Shown: positions 50,316-58,227 of the stretch, one piece after another
Layout of the letters: the number at the start of each line of letters is the position of its first letter
Position numbering within the stretch: position 1 is the stretch's first letter
Assembly (NCBI RefSeq): GCF_001426485.1
Contig: NZ_LMET01000001.1
Location: 1,700,746 to 1,764,745, forward strand
Origin: Aeromicrobium sp. Root472D3
GTDB taxonomy: Bacteria > Actinomycetota > Actinomycetes > Propionibacteriales > Nocardioidaceae
Direction: 5' to 3'
Length of the DNA: 64,000 nucleotides
Notes under the pieces: model-generated
Told to the model about the DNA's origin: nothing
Seen by the model: the letters and a program-made list of their open reading frames with translations, nothing else
Database searches by the model: none
Made by a program: the position numbers and the translations under genes

Positions 50316-52136
50316 TCAGAGGAGGTCGCTGGCGTCGGTCGGGGGGATCTCGCTGGTGGGCGTGCCGTCGCGGTAGGCGGCCCGGTCGGCCTCCGACCGG
50401 GCGATCATGGCGTCGATCGCGGCCTGGAACGACTCGAGCGAACGGTGCTCCGGCGGGCCCAGCAGGTACGCCGCGAGCGACGCCCGCCGCTCGGCGTGCA
50501 GGTCGGGGCTCACCCGCGTCACGACGTCGATGAACTCGGCGATGCCGCGGCCGTCGCGCCCGATCGTCGTGCCGGCGCCGGTCGACGGGAACTCCTCGCG
50601 GAACGCGGCGTCGTCGAGTTCGGTGTGGTTGAAGACCGCGTACGGCTTCTCGCTGGCGAGGAAGTCGCTGACGACGCTCGAGATGTCGGTCACGAGCGCC
50701 GTGGCCCGGTTGAACCACTCGTTGATCGAGCCGCCCTTGACGACGCGGTGGTCGATCCCGGTGCGGGCCGCGGCGTCGTCGATCAGGCCCGCGATGCGCG
50801 CCAGGACGAAGCGGTACTTGGCGTCGCGCTGGCCCGTGAACGGGTGTGCCTTGAACACGACGCGCACGGGCGGCTGGGCCGCCAGCAGCGCCTCGACGAC
50901 GCGCACGCCGACGGCCGAGACCGACGAGTACTCCTGGTCGAGGTTGACGCCCTCCCACGTGGGTGCGTAGAGCACGGTCGGCACGTCGTCGGCGCCGAGA
51001 GCCGGCTCGCGCGAGATCGCGTGCACCTGCGGACGTCCGACGTAGCGGTACTGGCCCTCGTGGATGCCCAGCCCCGAGCGGCGGTAGCGGTCGGCGCCGG
51101 CCTCGCCGGCGACCCACAGCTCGTCGTACGCGCGCGAGAACGGGTTGTTCGAGGCGCTCTTGTCGCTGTCGCCGTGGCCGATGAACGCGCTCATGAGCGT
51201 CGGCAGCCGCAGCAGGTGGATGTTGTTGCCGGTGTTGGCGGGGTACAGCGCGATCCGCGCGGCCCGGAAGTCGAGCATCAGCAGCTCGCCGGGGTCGCGC
51301 AGCTCGAGCGCGGGGATCGACGTCGACGCCATGCGGCCGAACAGCGGCGGGTCTCGCAGGACGATGAAGACCCGGCGGTCGAGCGACTCGAGCGCCTCGA
51401 GCCACGTGTTGATCTGGTAGGCGGCGGTGTCGGGACCGCTGAGGTGCACGACGACCTCGGGCCGGTAGTCGTCGAGGAAGTCCTGCACCCGGCGCAGCGG
51501 TCCGGTGAACCCCGTGGCCCGCTTCTGCTGGCGCATGCGCCACGACGCCCGCATGTCGGGCACCGACGCCGCGACCAGCACGCCGATGCCGACGGCGGCC
51601 AGCGCGACCACGAGCCACCACGGTGCGCCGACCAGCGTCGGCACCAGCACCAGCAGCTGGCTCACGACGACCTCGACGACACGGGCCGGGGGAGCGTCGT
51701 GGATGCGCGTGTCGCCGGGGACGTTGCGGGTGCGCATCGGCTTGAGCGGGCCGATCTCGCGGTACGTGACGTGCAGGGCGCGGGCGCACAGCACCACGAC
51801 CTCGGCGACGCCGACGGCGGCCAGCGCGCGCCACGCGCCCACCGAGTCGGCGTGCTCGGTCGCGACCAGCGCGACGACGAGTCGCAGGGCGAAGCGCATC
51901 GGGACGCCGACCGACGCGTGGCGCAGCAGGATGCCCGCCGCCGCCGGGCGTCGCTCGAAGAAGGCCTCGCCGACGACGGACACGAGCAGCAGCAGGAGCG
52001 CTGCGATCTCGAGGCCCGCGACGGCGCAGAGGACCGCCAGCAGGAGTCCGCCGACGGTCGCCGCGAGGGCGGGGAGCTCCTGGGTTCTGCCCAGTCGGGA
52101 GGCGGCCGCGCTGGCGGCGTTCACGGGAGAGGGCAT
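50316..52136 (-). CDS. CDP-glycerol/ribitol phosphotransferase with membrane N-terminus (second)
   Basis: The 606-aa protein has about 200 N-terminal residues with four to six hydrophobic helices, then a TagF-type transferase domain: VVVHLSGPDTAAYQINTWLE, LMSAFIGHGDSDKSASNNPF, VLYAPTWEGVNLDQEYSSVS, VVFKAHPFTGQR and ALVTDISSVVSDFLASEKPY. It shares HGDSDK and LYAPTWE with the product at 46875. The membrane part distinguishes it from that enzyme, so the pair may act as primase and polymerase or add different alditol phosphates (inference). The leaderless ATG 52136 follows TAATTT by 7 nt. Confidence 0.87.
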   Translation of the reverse strand: MPSPVNAASAAASRLGRTQELPALAATVGGLLLAVLCAVAGLEIAALLLLLVSVVGEAFFERRPAAAGILLRHASVGVPMRFALRLVVALVATEHADSVGAWRALAAVGVAEVVVLCARALHVTYREIGPLKPMRTRNVPGDTRIHDAPPARVVEVVVSQLLVLVPTLVGAPWWLVVALAAVGIGVLVAASVPDMRASWRMRQQKRATGFTGPLRRVQDFLDDYRPEVVVHLSGPDTAAYQINTWLEALESLDRRVFIVLRDPPLFGRMASTSIPALELRDPGELLMLDFRAARIALYPANTGNNIHLLRLPTLMSAFIGHGDSDKSASNNPFSRAYDELWVAGEAGADRYRRSGLGIHEGQYRYVGRPQVHAISREPALGADDVPTVLYAPTWEGVNLDQEYSSVSAVGVRVVEALLAAQPPVRVVFKAHPFTGQRDAKYRFVLARIAGLIDDAAARTGIDHRVVKGGSINEWFNRATALVTDISSVVSDFLASEKPYAVFNHTELDDAAFREEFPSTGAGTTIGRDGRGIAEFIDVVTRVSPDLHAERRASLAAYLLGPPEHRSLESFQAAIDAMIARSEADRAAYRDGTPTSEIPPTDASDLL

Positions 52137-52143
52137 ATCGACG

Positions 52144-52183
52144 AAATTATCACGAGGGGGGCGGCCCGATCCTGGGGTAACGT
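52144..52183. promoter_or_regulatory. divergent -10 boxes for the TagF-like gene and trkH
   Basis: TAATTT (minus, 52144-52149) is 7 nt from ATG 52136, and TAACGT (plus, 52178-52183) is 6 nt from GTG 52190. The start codons are 53 bp apart. Confidence 0.55.
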
Positions 52184-52189
52184 CGTGCC

Positions 52190-53545
52190 GTGCTCCGCCC
52201 TCGGAGGCTGTCGCTGCCGGCCTCGATCGCCCACCCGGTGCGTCTGCTCCCCCTGACGTTCTTCGCGCTGATCCTCGTCGGCACCCTGCTCCTGCTGCTG
52301 CCGTTCGCGCGGTCGGGGCAGTCCTCGCCCGGTTTCATGCCGGCGTTCTTCACGTCGACGTCCGCCGTCACGGTCACGGGGCTCGCGACGGTCGACACGT
52401 CGACGTACTGGTCGCCGGCGGGGCAGGGCATCATCCTGGTGCTCGTCGAGATCGGCGGTCTCGGCATCGTCGCGCTCGCGACGGTCCTCGGGCTGTTCAT
52501 CGGCGGGCGGCTGGGGCTGCGCACGCGGCTCGTGGCCCAGGCCGACATGCACGTCGTCAACATCGGCGAGGTGCGCCCGCTGTTCAAGCGCGTCGCGCTG
52601 ACGATGGTGTTCTTCCAGGCCGTCACGGCGGTCGCGCTGACGGCCCGCTACCGCGGTGCCTACTTCGACGACCTGCCGACGGCGCTGTGGCACGGCGTGT
52701 TCGACGCCGTCATGGCGTTCAACAACGCCGGCTTCTCGCTCAACCGCGACAGCCTCGTGGGCTACGCGGGCGACGGGCTGATCATCATCCCGATCGCGCT
52801 CGCGGTGTTCTTCGGCGCGATCGGCTTCCCGGTGCTCGCCGAGCTGTTCAGCGGCTGGCGCACGCCCGCGCGGTGGACGATCCACACCCGCCTGACGGTC
52901 TGGGGCTCGATCGGGCTGCTGGTCTTCGGCGCCGTCGTGTTCCTGGCGCTGGAGTGGAGCAACCCGGCCACGCTCGGCGGGCAGGGCGTGTGGCACAAGG
53001 TCGTGACCGGCGTCGAGGGCGGCATCATGCCGCGGTCGGGCGGCCTCAACAGCTTCGACTGGGGCCAGGTGCGGCCCGAGACGCTCAACATCGGCATCAT
53101 CTTGATGTTCATCGGCGGCGGCAGCGCCAGCACGGCCGGCGGCATCAAGATCACGACGTTCCTGCTGCTCGCCTACGTCATCTGGGCCGAGCTGCGCGGA
53201 GACCCCGACATCACGATCGGCGCCCGCCGCGTCGGCCCCCGGGTCGTCCGCACCGCCGTCACGATCGCCCTGCTCGCCGTGATGCTCGTGACGGCGACGA
53301 CGTTCCTCGTCATGCTCATGACCGACTTCGCGTTCGACGAGGTGCTGTTCGAGTGCACGTCGGCCTTCGCGACCGTCGGGCTGAGCACCGGCATCACTCC
53401 CGATCTGCCGGTGGACGCCCAGTGCGTCATCATCGTGCTGATGTTCCTCGGACGCGTCGGCACGATCGCCGCGGCGGGGGCACTGGTCCTGCGACGTAGG
53501 ATGCCGCGGTACCAACTTCCCGAGGAGCAACCGATCATTGGCTAA
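52190..53545 (+). CDS. trkH: TrkH/KtrB-family potassium transporter
   Basis: Channel subunit of a Trk/Ktr potassium uptake system. The 451-aa protein has four membrane-pore-membrane repeats, whose selectivity loops are recognisable as TSTSAVTVTGL, FNNAGFSLN, RSGGLNSFDW and SAFATVGLSTG. The gating loop sits in SASTAGGIKITTFLLL. The length favours KtrB over the longer TrkH. The last codons overlap the trkA start by 8 nt. GTG is set by the -10 box at 52178. Confidence 0.93.
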   Translation: MLRPRRLSLPASIAHPVRLLPLTFFALILVGTLLLLLPFARSGQSSPGFMPAFFTSTSAVTVTGLATVDTSTYWSPAGQGIILVLVEIGGLGIVALATVLGLFIGGRLGLRTRLVAQADMHVVNIGEVRPLFKRVALTMVFFQAVTAVALTARYRGAYFDDLPTALWHGVFDAVMAFNNAGFSLNRDSLVGYAGDGLIIIPIALAVFFGAIGFPVLAELFSGWRTPARWTIHTRLTVWGSIGLLVFGAVVFLALEWSNPATLGGQGVWHKVVTGVEGGIMPRSGGLNSFDWGQVRPETLNIGIILMFIGGGSASTAGGIKITTFLLLAYVIWAELRGDPDITIGARRVGPRVVRTAVTIALLAVMLVTATTFLVMLMTDFAFDEVLFECTSAFATVGLSTGITPDLPVDAQCVIIVLMFLGRVGTIAAAGALVLRRRMPRYQLPEEQPIIG

Positions 53546-54212
53546 GGACCGCAACACCTCTCCGACCGCCCCGGTCATCGTGCTCGGGCTCGGTCGATTC
53601 GGCACGGCCGTCGCCCGCTCCCTCGTGCAGCTGGGCCACGACGTGCTGGCCGTCGACGAGCGCGCCGACATCGTGCAGAAGTACGCCAGCGACTTCACGC
53701 ACGTCGTCGCCGCCGACACGACCGACACCGAGGCGCTGCGCCAGATCGGCGCCGAGCAGTTCCAGGTCGCGGTCGTCGGCATCGGCACCGACATCGAGGC
53801 CAGCGTCCTGACCGTCCTCGGCCTGCTCGACCTCGGCGTCAAGGAGGTCTGGGCCAAGGCCATCAGCGGCAAGCACGCCGCGATCCTCGAGCGCGTCGGC
53901 GCGACGCACGTCATCCGGCCCGAGTCGCAGATGGGCAAGCGGGTCGCGCACATGGTCACCGGCACCATGACCGACTTCATCGAGTTCGACGAGGGCTTCG
54001 CGATCGCGCGCACCCGGTCGCCCTCCCGCGCGTGCGGCAAGACGCTGCAGGAGGCCAAGCTGCGGGCCGACTACGGCGTCACGATCGTGGCGATCAAGTC
54101 GCGCGGCAGCGACTTCACCTACGCGCAGGCCACGACCCAGGTCTTCGACGGTGACGAGCTGATCGTGTCGGGGCCGACGACCAAGGTCGAGGCCTTCTGC
54201 GCGCTGTCGTGA
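53538..54212 (+). CDS. trkA: TrkA/KtrA-type potassium channel regulatory subunit
   Basis: The 224-aa cytoplasmic RCK protein has a Rossmann fold (about 10-140, VIVLGLGRFGTAVARSLVQL and the acidic ribose ligand in VDERAD) and a C-terminal TrkA_C domain (about 150-222). It gates the pore protein encoded just before it in response to nucleotides. The start is TTG 53538, 8 nt inside trkH, with GAGGAGC upstream. A hairpin follows. Confidence 0.93.
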   Translation: MAKDRNTSPTAPVIVLGLGRFGTAVARSLVQLGHDVLAVDERADIVQKYASDFTHVVAADTTDTEALRQIGAEQFQVAVVGIGTDIEASVLTVLGLLDLGVKEVWAKAISGKHAAILERVGATHVIRPESQMGKRVAHMVTGTMTDFIEFDEGFAIARTRSPSRACGKTLQEAKLRADYGVTIVAIKSRGSDFTYAQATTQVFDGDELIVSGPTTKVEAFCALS

Positions 54213-54221
54213 ACCGGGGCG

Positions 54222-54248
54222 TGCGAGGCAGGCAAGGCTCGCCTCGCA
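54222..54248 (+). terminator. inverted repeat after trkA
   Basis: TGCGAGGC (54222-54229) and GCCTCGCA (54241-54248) with an 11-nt loop, 9 nt past the stop codon. Confidence 0.45.
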
Positions 54249-54252
54249 ACCC

Positions 54253-54271
54253 TTAGGTCAGCCTGCTCTTC
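54253..54271 (+). promoter_or_regulatory. weak DtxR/IdeR-like half site before dps
   Basis: TTAGGTCAGCCTGCTCTTC matches 12 of 19 positions of the TTAGGTTAGGCTAACCTAA iron box. Only the left half is good. It lies 37 bp upstream of the dps start; low confidence. Confidence 0.2.
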
Positions 54272-54307
54272 GTTGAAACCGCAAGGAGAAGTGGGCAGGG
54301 TGGAGTC

Positions 54308-54799
54308 ATGACCTCACTTCACACGCAGGCCCCGTCCGACCTCGCCACGACGTCCGAGATCGCCGCCGGCGTCGCCCAGTTCCTGAGCCCCGTCGTCCGC
54401 GACCTCGAGGCCCTCGTCGTCAACGGCAAGCAGGCGCACTGGCACGTCCGCGGCGGCAGCTTCGTCGGCGTCCACGAGACCCTCGACATGGTCGTCGAGC
54501 ACGCGCAGGACTACGCCGACACCGCCGCCGAGCGCATCGTCGCCCTCGGCCTGCCGGTCGACGCCCGCCTGCAGACCGTCGCCGCCCAGTCGACGCTGCC
54601 CGTCCTCGCCGACGGCTTCCAGTCGTGGCAGGACACCGCGGCCGCCGCCGTCCGGCAGATCGACGCCGCCCTGGTCACGGTCCGCGCGGCCGTCACGGGC
54701 CTGGACGACATCGACCTCAGCAGCCAGGACGTCGCGATCGAGATCGAGCGGGGCCTGACGAAGGACCGCTGGTTCCTCCAGGCGCACATCGCCTCCTGA
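54308..54799 (+). CDS. dps: Dps family DNA-protection/ferritin-like protein
   Basis: The 163-aa ferritin-like four-helix protein forms a dodecamer that oxidises and stores iron and protects DNA from Fenton chemistry. The ferroxidase-site residues appear in KQAHWHVRGGSFVGVHETLD and DMVVEHAQDYADTAAERIVA. A long hydrophilic N-terminal tail (about 18 residues) precedes the bundle. ATG 54308 has a GGTGGAG-type site. A strong terminator follows. Confidence 0.95.
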   Translation: MTSLHTQAPSDLATTSEIAAGVAQFLSPVVRDLEALVVNGKQAHWHVRGGSFVGVHETLDMVVEHAQDYADTAAERIVALGLPVDARLQTVAAQSTLPVLADGFQSWQDTAAAAVRQIDAALVTVRAAVTGLDDIDLSSQDVAIEIERGLTKDRWFLQAHIAS

Positions 54800-54810
54800 T
54801 GGTTCCTCGC

Positions 54811-54845
54811 AGCCCCCGCCCCGTCACCGCGACGGGGCGGGGGCT
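54811..54845 (+). terminator. 15-bp perfect hairpin after dps
   Basis: AGCCCCCGCCCCGTC (54811-54825) and its exact complement (54831-54845) around ACCGC, 11 nt past the dps stop. Confidence 0.8.
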
Positions 54846-54890
54846 CGTGCGTGCGCCGCTCCGCGTGGCGTGCGTCACCCCCGCTTGAAG

Positions 54891-54909
54891 TGAGGTTAGG
54901 CATACCTCT
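54891..54909 (+). promoter_or_regulatory. DtxR/IdeR-type iron box
   Basis: TGAGGTTAGGCATACCTCT matches 14 of 19 positions of TTAGGTTAGGCTAACCTAA, with intact GAGGT/ACCTC arms. It ends on the first base of the -10 box (TACTCT, 54909-54914), an arrangement expected to give repression by the iron-loaded regulator. Confidence 0.6.
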
Positions 54910-54914
54910 ACTCT
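54909..54914 (+). promoter_or_regulatory. -10 box of the SIP-domain gene
   Basis: TACTCT, 6 nt before GTG 54921. Confidence 0.55.
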
Positions 54915-54920
54915 GAGCGG

Positions 54921-55280
54921 GTGAGATCCCACCGACGCCGCATGCCGACCGAGCACGTGCTCCTGGCCGGCGACGTCGCGGATCTGCCCGGCATCGTCGC
55001 CGCCCTCGCGTGGCTGCCCGCCGACGCCTACGGGCAGGTGCTGATCGAGGCCGGCGTCGACGACGAGCTGCCGCTGCTCGCGGCGCCGCTGCGCGTGACG
55101 GTCCACCGCGTCGAGCGCTCGCCGCAGGGCGACGGTGTCGCCGCGGCCCGTGCCGTGGCCGCGTGGGTCGAGGAGTGGATCCCCGACGAGATCGACGACC
55201 GCCGCACCGTCAGCATCTGGGTCGGCGAGCGGGTCGAGCCCAGCTGCCCCCGCATCAACGCGCTCGTCGAGCGTCTCTGA
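54921..55280 (+). CDS. small SIP-domain protein
   Basis: The 119-aa protein corresponds to the C-terminal half of siderophore-interacting flavoproteins: EHVLLAGDVADLPGIVAALA and QVLIEAGVDDELPLLAAPLR are the NAD(P)H-domain strands. It lacks the N-terminal FAD barrel, so it cannot be a complete reductase by itself; it may pair with another subunit or act as a regulator. Control by the iron box at 54891 supports a role in iron uptake. It converges on the emfourin gene with a 9-nt gap. Confidence 0.82.
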   Translation: MRSHRRRMPTEHVLLAGDVADLPGIVAALAWLPADAYGQVLIEAGVDDELPLLAAPLRVTVHRVERSPQGDGVAAARAVAAWVEEWIPDEIDDRRTVSIWVGERVEPSCPRINALVERL

Positions 55281-55289
55281 GCCCTGGCC

Positions 55290-55571
55290 TCAGGCCTCGG
55301 CCGATCGTCTGACCTCGTCGACGAGCTGTCGCCACGGCCCGTCGAGCTCGCGCTCGGCGACGACCGCCTCGTGGCCGGCGACGCGCAGGTCGTAGACGAA
55401 CCCGTCCGGCGCCGCGCCCGAGCCGCTGGTCGTGTCCCAGGGGCAGGCCTCGACGATGGGTCGCCAGTGCTCGGCCTCGTGGGGCGCGGAGACCTCGATC
55501 GACCACTCGCGGCGCAGGCCGGCGAAGCCGCCCGTCCGGGCGACCGTGATGACGAAGGGCAGCTCGTCCAC
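55290..55571 (-). CDS. protealysin inhibitor, emfourin family
   Basis: The 93-aa cytoplasmic protein resembles emfourin, the inhibitor encoded next to protealysin-like proteases: PFVITVARTGGFAGLRREWS at the N-terminus and DGFVYDLRVAGHEAVVAERE. GTG 55571 has AGGAG 6 nt upstream, and the gene starts 23 nt after the M4 protease stop, so both come from one transcript. It probably binds the protease active site and keeps it silent inside the cell. Confidence 0.85.
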   Translation of the reverse strand: MDELPFVITVARTGGFAGLRREWSIEVSAPHEAEHWRPIVEACPWDTTSGSGAAPDGFVYDLRVAGHEAVVAERELDGPWRQLVDEVRRSAEA

Positions 55572-55594
55572 CGATGGCTCCTGACCGACGGTCC

Positions 55595-56680
55595 TCAGCG
55601 GTTGTCGCGTGGGCGGGTGACGCCCGTGCCGTCGGTGCCAGTGTCGCCGATCGGCAGGCCCACCGTCGACCACGCCTCGCGAACGGCCCGGTGCTCGCGT
55701 GAGTCGGTGCCGAAGCGGGTCGCCGCGGCCGCGGCCGTCGCGGCGGCGAACTCGTCGAACGTCGCCCTCGGCGACAGCTCGCCGGTGATCGTGTCGTACC
55801 AGATGGGGCCGGCGGCGTCCCACGCGTTGCCACCCAGGGTGGTGGCGACGAGGTGGAAGGCGCGGTTGGGGATGCCCGAGTTGAGGTGCACGCCGCCGTT
55901 GTCGTCGGTCGTGTCGACGTAGTCGGCCATCGTCGCGGGCTGCGGGTCCTTGCCCAGGACGTCGTCGTCGTACGCCGTGCCCGGCGCCTTCATCGAGCGC
56001 AGCGCGCTGCCCTCGACCTGGTCGGTGAACAGGCCCTCGCCGATCAGCCAGCTGGCCTGCGCCGCCGACTGCCCCCGGGAGTGCTGCTCGACCAGCGCGC
56101 CGAACACGTCCGAGATCGACTCGTTGAGCGCGCCCGACTGGCCTTCGTAGACGAGCTCGGCGGTGTACTGCGTGACACCGTGGGCGAGCTCGTGCCCGAT
56201 GACCGACAGCGACGCCGTGAAGCGGCCGAACACCTGCCCGTCGCCGTCGCCGAACACCATGCGGCCGCCGTCCCAGAAGGCGTTGTCGTACTGCCGGCCG
56301 TAGTGCACCGTGGCGAGCAGGGGGAGGCCGGCGCCGTCGATCGAGGCGCGTCCGAAGACCTCGGCGAGCAGCGCGTGGGTCGCGCCGAGGCCCTCGTACG
56401 CCTCGTCGGCGGCGACGTCGCCGGTGGGCTCGTCGCCCTCGCGGCGCACGACGTCGCCGGGCAGCGTCTCGGTGCCGGCGGCGTCGTTGATGGTCCGCTC
56501 GGGGGCGGTGGGCGCCACGGGGCCGTCCGGCCCGGCCGGGACGGCGGAGCGACGGCTCGTGCGGGGCGGGCCCGGTGCGAGCAGCGCGCGGTGGGCGGCG
56601 TCGGTGGCCGCGCGCAGGTCGTCGCGGTCGAGCTCGGACAGGTGCCTCAGCAGGTAGGGCGGGACGATGCCGTGGGACAT
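55595..56680 (-). CDS. M4 family (protealysin-like) metalloprotease
   Basis: The 361-aa thermolysin-fold zinc protease has no signal peptide and a short protealysin-type propeptide that begins SHGIVPPYLLRHLSE. The zinc site is HELAHG (His163, Glu164, His167) and the third ligand is in GALNESISDVFGALVE; GGVHLNSGIPNRAFHLVATT carries the catalytic His region. ATG 56680 follows TACCGT by 6 nt, and the first 34 bp overlap the end of the EamA gene. It is paired with emfourin as in other bacteria, where such proteases are cytoplasmic or released without a signal. Confidence 0.93.
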   Translation of the reverse strand: MSHGIVPPYLLRHLSELDRDDLRAATDAAHRALLAPGPPRTSRRSAVPAGPDGPVAPTAPERTINDAAGTETLPGDVVRREGDEPTGDVAADEAYEGLGATHALLAEVFGRASIDGAGLPLLATVHYGRQYDNAFWDGGRMVFGDGDGQVFGRFTASLSVIGHELAHGVTQYTAELVYEGQSGALNESISDVFGALVEQHSRGQSAAQASWLIGEGLFTDQVEGSALRSMKAPGTAYDDDVLGKDPQPATMADYVDTTDDNGGVHLNSGIPNRAFHLVATTLGGNAWDAAGPIWYDTITGELSPRATFDEFAAATAAAAATRFGTDSREHRAVREAWSTVGLPIGDTGTDGTGVTRPRDNR

Positions 56681-57594
56681 GCCTCCACGGTAGGCGCGCG
56701 GTGCGACAGACGCGAGGGCCCGAACCGACGCACCGCGGACAGGGCGGCGGGCTGGCCCGCCACCACGCCGCCGAGCACCAGCGCCACGCCGACCGCCTGG
56801 GCGGTGCCGAACGCCTCGTGCGCCACCACGACGCCCAGCAGCGTCCCGACGACGGGGTTGACCAGACCGATCAGCGCCGTGCTGCCGGCCGTCATGCGGG
56901 TGAGCCCGTGGAACCAGCACGCATAGGCCAGGCCCGTGCCGACGACGCCGAGCCACAGGAAGCCCGCCACGCTGCGACCGTCGAGCGACGGGGGAGGACC
57001 CTCGACGACGGCCGCGACGGGCAGCAGGACGAGCCCCGCCGCGGTGAGCTGCCACCCCGTCATCGTCAGCAGGTCGGTGGGCCGCTCCCACTTCTTCAGC
57101 AGCACGAAGCCGAGGGCGGCGGAGCCGACCGCCCCGACGGCCGCGAGCAGCCCGACGGGGTCGATCGACGCGTCGGCACGGAGCACCAGCAGCGCGACGC
57201 CGGCGGTGCCCGTCACGCCGCCGACGACGCCCCCGACCGTCGCGCGCTCGCCGATGAGGAGGGCGGCGAGCGCCATGACGGCCAGCGGCGACATCGCGGT
57301 CACGGTGGCGGCCAGCCCGCCCGGGAGACGGTAGGCGGCGACGAACAGCAGCGCGAAGAAGAGTCCCATCGTGCAGGTGCCGAGCACCAGCGAGCGCCAC
57401 CACCACGAGCCGCGGGGGAGCGTGCGGCGCAGCACCAGGATCGTCAGTCCGACCGGGAGCGCGCGGACGACGGCGCAGAACAGCGGACGGTCGGGAGGGA
57501 GCATCTCCGCCGTGACGGTGTACGTCGTGCCCCAGGCGACGGGCGCGACGACGGTGACGAGGGGGTCCCGCCACCAGCGCGGAGTATCTTCCAT
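56647..57594 (-). CDS. EamA/DMT-family exporter
   Basis: The 315-aa membrane protein has ten predicted helices in two EamA halves; the second half has GTGLAYACWFHGLTRMTAGS and ALIGLVNPVVGTLLGVVVAH, the conserved end-of-domain motif. It probably exports amino acids, metabolites or drugs; substrate unknown. ATG 57594 lies within the left operator of the divergent MarR gene, and TAGATT (minus, 57602-57607) is 7 nt upstream. Control by that regulator is therefore very likely. An enormous upstream open frame on this strand is spurious. Confidence 0.9.
   Translation of the reverse strand: MEDTPRWWRDPLVTVVAPVAWGTTYTVTAEMLPPDRPLFCAVVRALPVGLTILVLRRTLPRGSWWWRSLVLGTCTMGLFFALLFVAAYRLPGGLAATVTAMSPLAVMALAALLIGERATVGGVVGGVTGTAGVALLVLRADASIDPVGLLAAVGAVGSAALGFVLLKKWERPTDLLTMTGWQLTAAGLVLLPVAAVVEGPPPSLDGRSVAGFLWLGVVGTGLAYACWFHGLTRMTAGSTALIGLVNPVVGTLLGVVVAHEAFGTAQAVGVALVLGGVVAGQPAALSAVRRFGPSRLSHRAPTVEACPTASSRPTC
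56687..56692 (-). promoter_or_regulatory. -10 box of the protealysin-emfourin operon
   Basis: TACCGT on the minus strand, 6 nt before ATG 56680, lying inside the coding region of the EamA gene. The operon can be expressed without the exporter. Confidence 0.55.
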
Positions 57595-57627
57595 GGAAGG
57601 CAATCTATCTTCCGGGGAAGATATGAT
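57585..57627. promoter_or_regulatory. MarR operator pair and divergent -10 boxes
   Basis: Right site TATCTTCC-GG-GGAAGATA (57606-57623) is a perfect 8-2-8 palindrome. Left site TATCTTCC-AT-GGAAGGCA (57585-57602) contains a perfect CTTCCATGGAAG core. The centres are 21 bp apart (two helical turns). They cover the EamA start codon and its -10 (TAGATT, 57602-57607) and abut the marR -10 (TATGAT, 57622-57627, 6 nt before ATG 57634). Confidence 0.7.
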
Positions 57628-57633
57628 CAACCC

Positions 57634-58158
57634 ATGAGCGCCGAGGATCACGTCGACACGATCGTGGGTCAGTGGGCGGCCGAGCGTCCCGACCTCGACT
57701 CGTCGCCCCTGCACGTCATCGGCCGCCTCTCGCGGCTGGCCGACCGGGCCGACGAGCTGCTGCGCCCCGTGTTCGCCGAGCACGGTCTGGGCGACGGCGA
57801 CTTCGACGTCCTGGCGACGCTGCGCCGGGACGGGACGCCGTACGAGCTCACGCCGTCCGAGCTGGGGGACCGCACGATGGTGACGTCGGGCGCGGTCAGC
57901 AAGCGGCTCGACCGGCTCGAGCGGCTCGGCCTCGTCGAGCGTCGGGTCGACGAGGCCGATGCCCGCGGGCGGCGCGTCCGCCTCACGACGGAGGGCATCG
58001 CCCTGATGGACGACGCCTACCCCGCCCACCTCGCGAACGAGGCGCGGATAATGGCCGGCCTCTCGGGGCGCGAGCGTGCGGACCTCGTCCGGCTGCTGCG
58101 CCGGCTGGCCGACTCGTTCGACGCCGCGGCCGGGACCGGGGCTGACATGCGGCCCTGA
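57634..58158 (+). CDS. MarR-family transcriptional regulator
   Basis: The 174-aa winged-helix dimer has HVIGRLSRLADRADELLRPV (dimerisation helix), ELTPSELGDRTMVTSGAVSK as the recognition helix-turn-helix, and DARGRRVRLTTEGIALMDD as the wing. It is divergent from the EamA exporter with a 39-bp gap holding two palindromic operators, so it almost certainly represses both itself and the exporter until a ligand binds. The leaderless ATG follows TATGAT by 6 nt. Confidence 0.93.
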   Translation: MSAEDHVDTIVGQWAAERPDLDSSPLHVIGRLSRLADRADELLRPVFAEHGLGDGDFDVLATLRRDGTPYELTPSELGDRTMVTSGAVSKRLDRLERLGLVERRVDEADARGRRVRLTTEGIALMDDAYPAHLANEARIMAGLSGRERADLVRLLRRLADSFDAAAGTGADMRP

Positions 58159-58169
58159 CCGGTCGGGAG

Positions 58170-58175
58170 TAACGT
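58170..58175 (+). promoter_or_regulatory. -10 box upstream of the symporter gene
   Basis: TAACGT, with transcription expected near 58182, 46 nt before GTG 58228. A GTG stands at 58182, but its frame is antisense-like noise across the symporter gene, so this promoter seems to give a leadered mRNA. Confidence 0.4.
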
Positions 58176-58227
58176 CGCCGGGTGGGTCGGCCGCGGGGGC
58201 CGCGACCCGCACGAGACGGGGGTCCCG

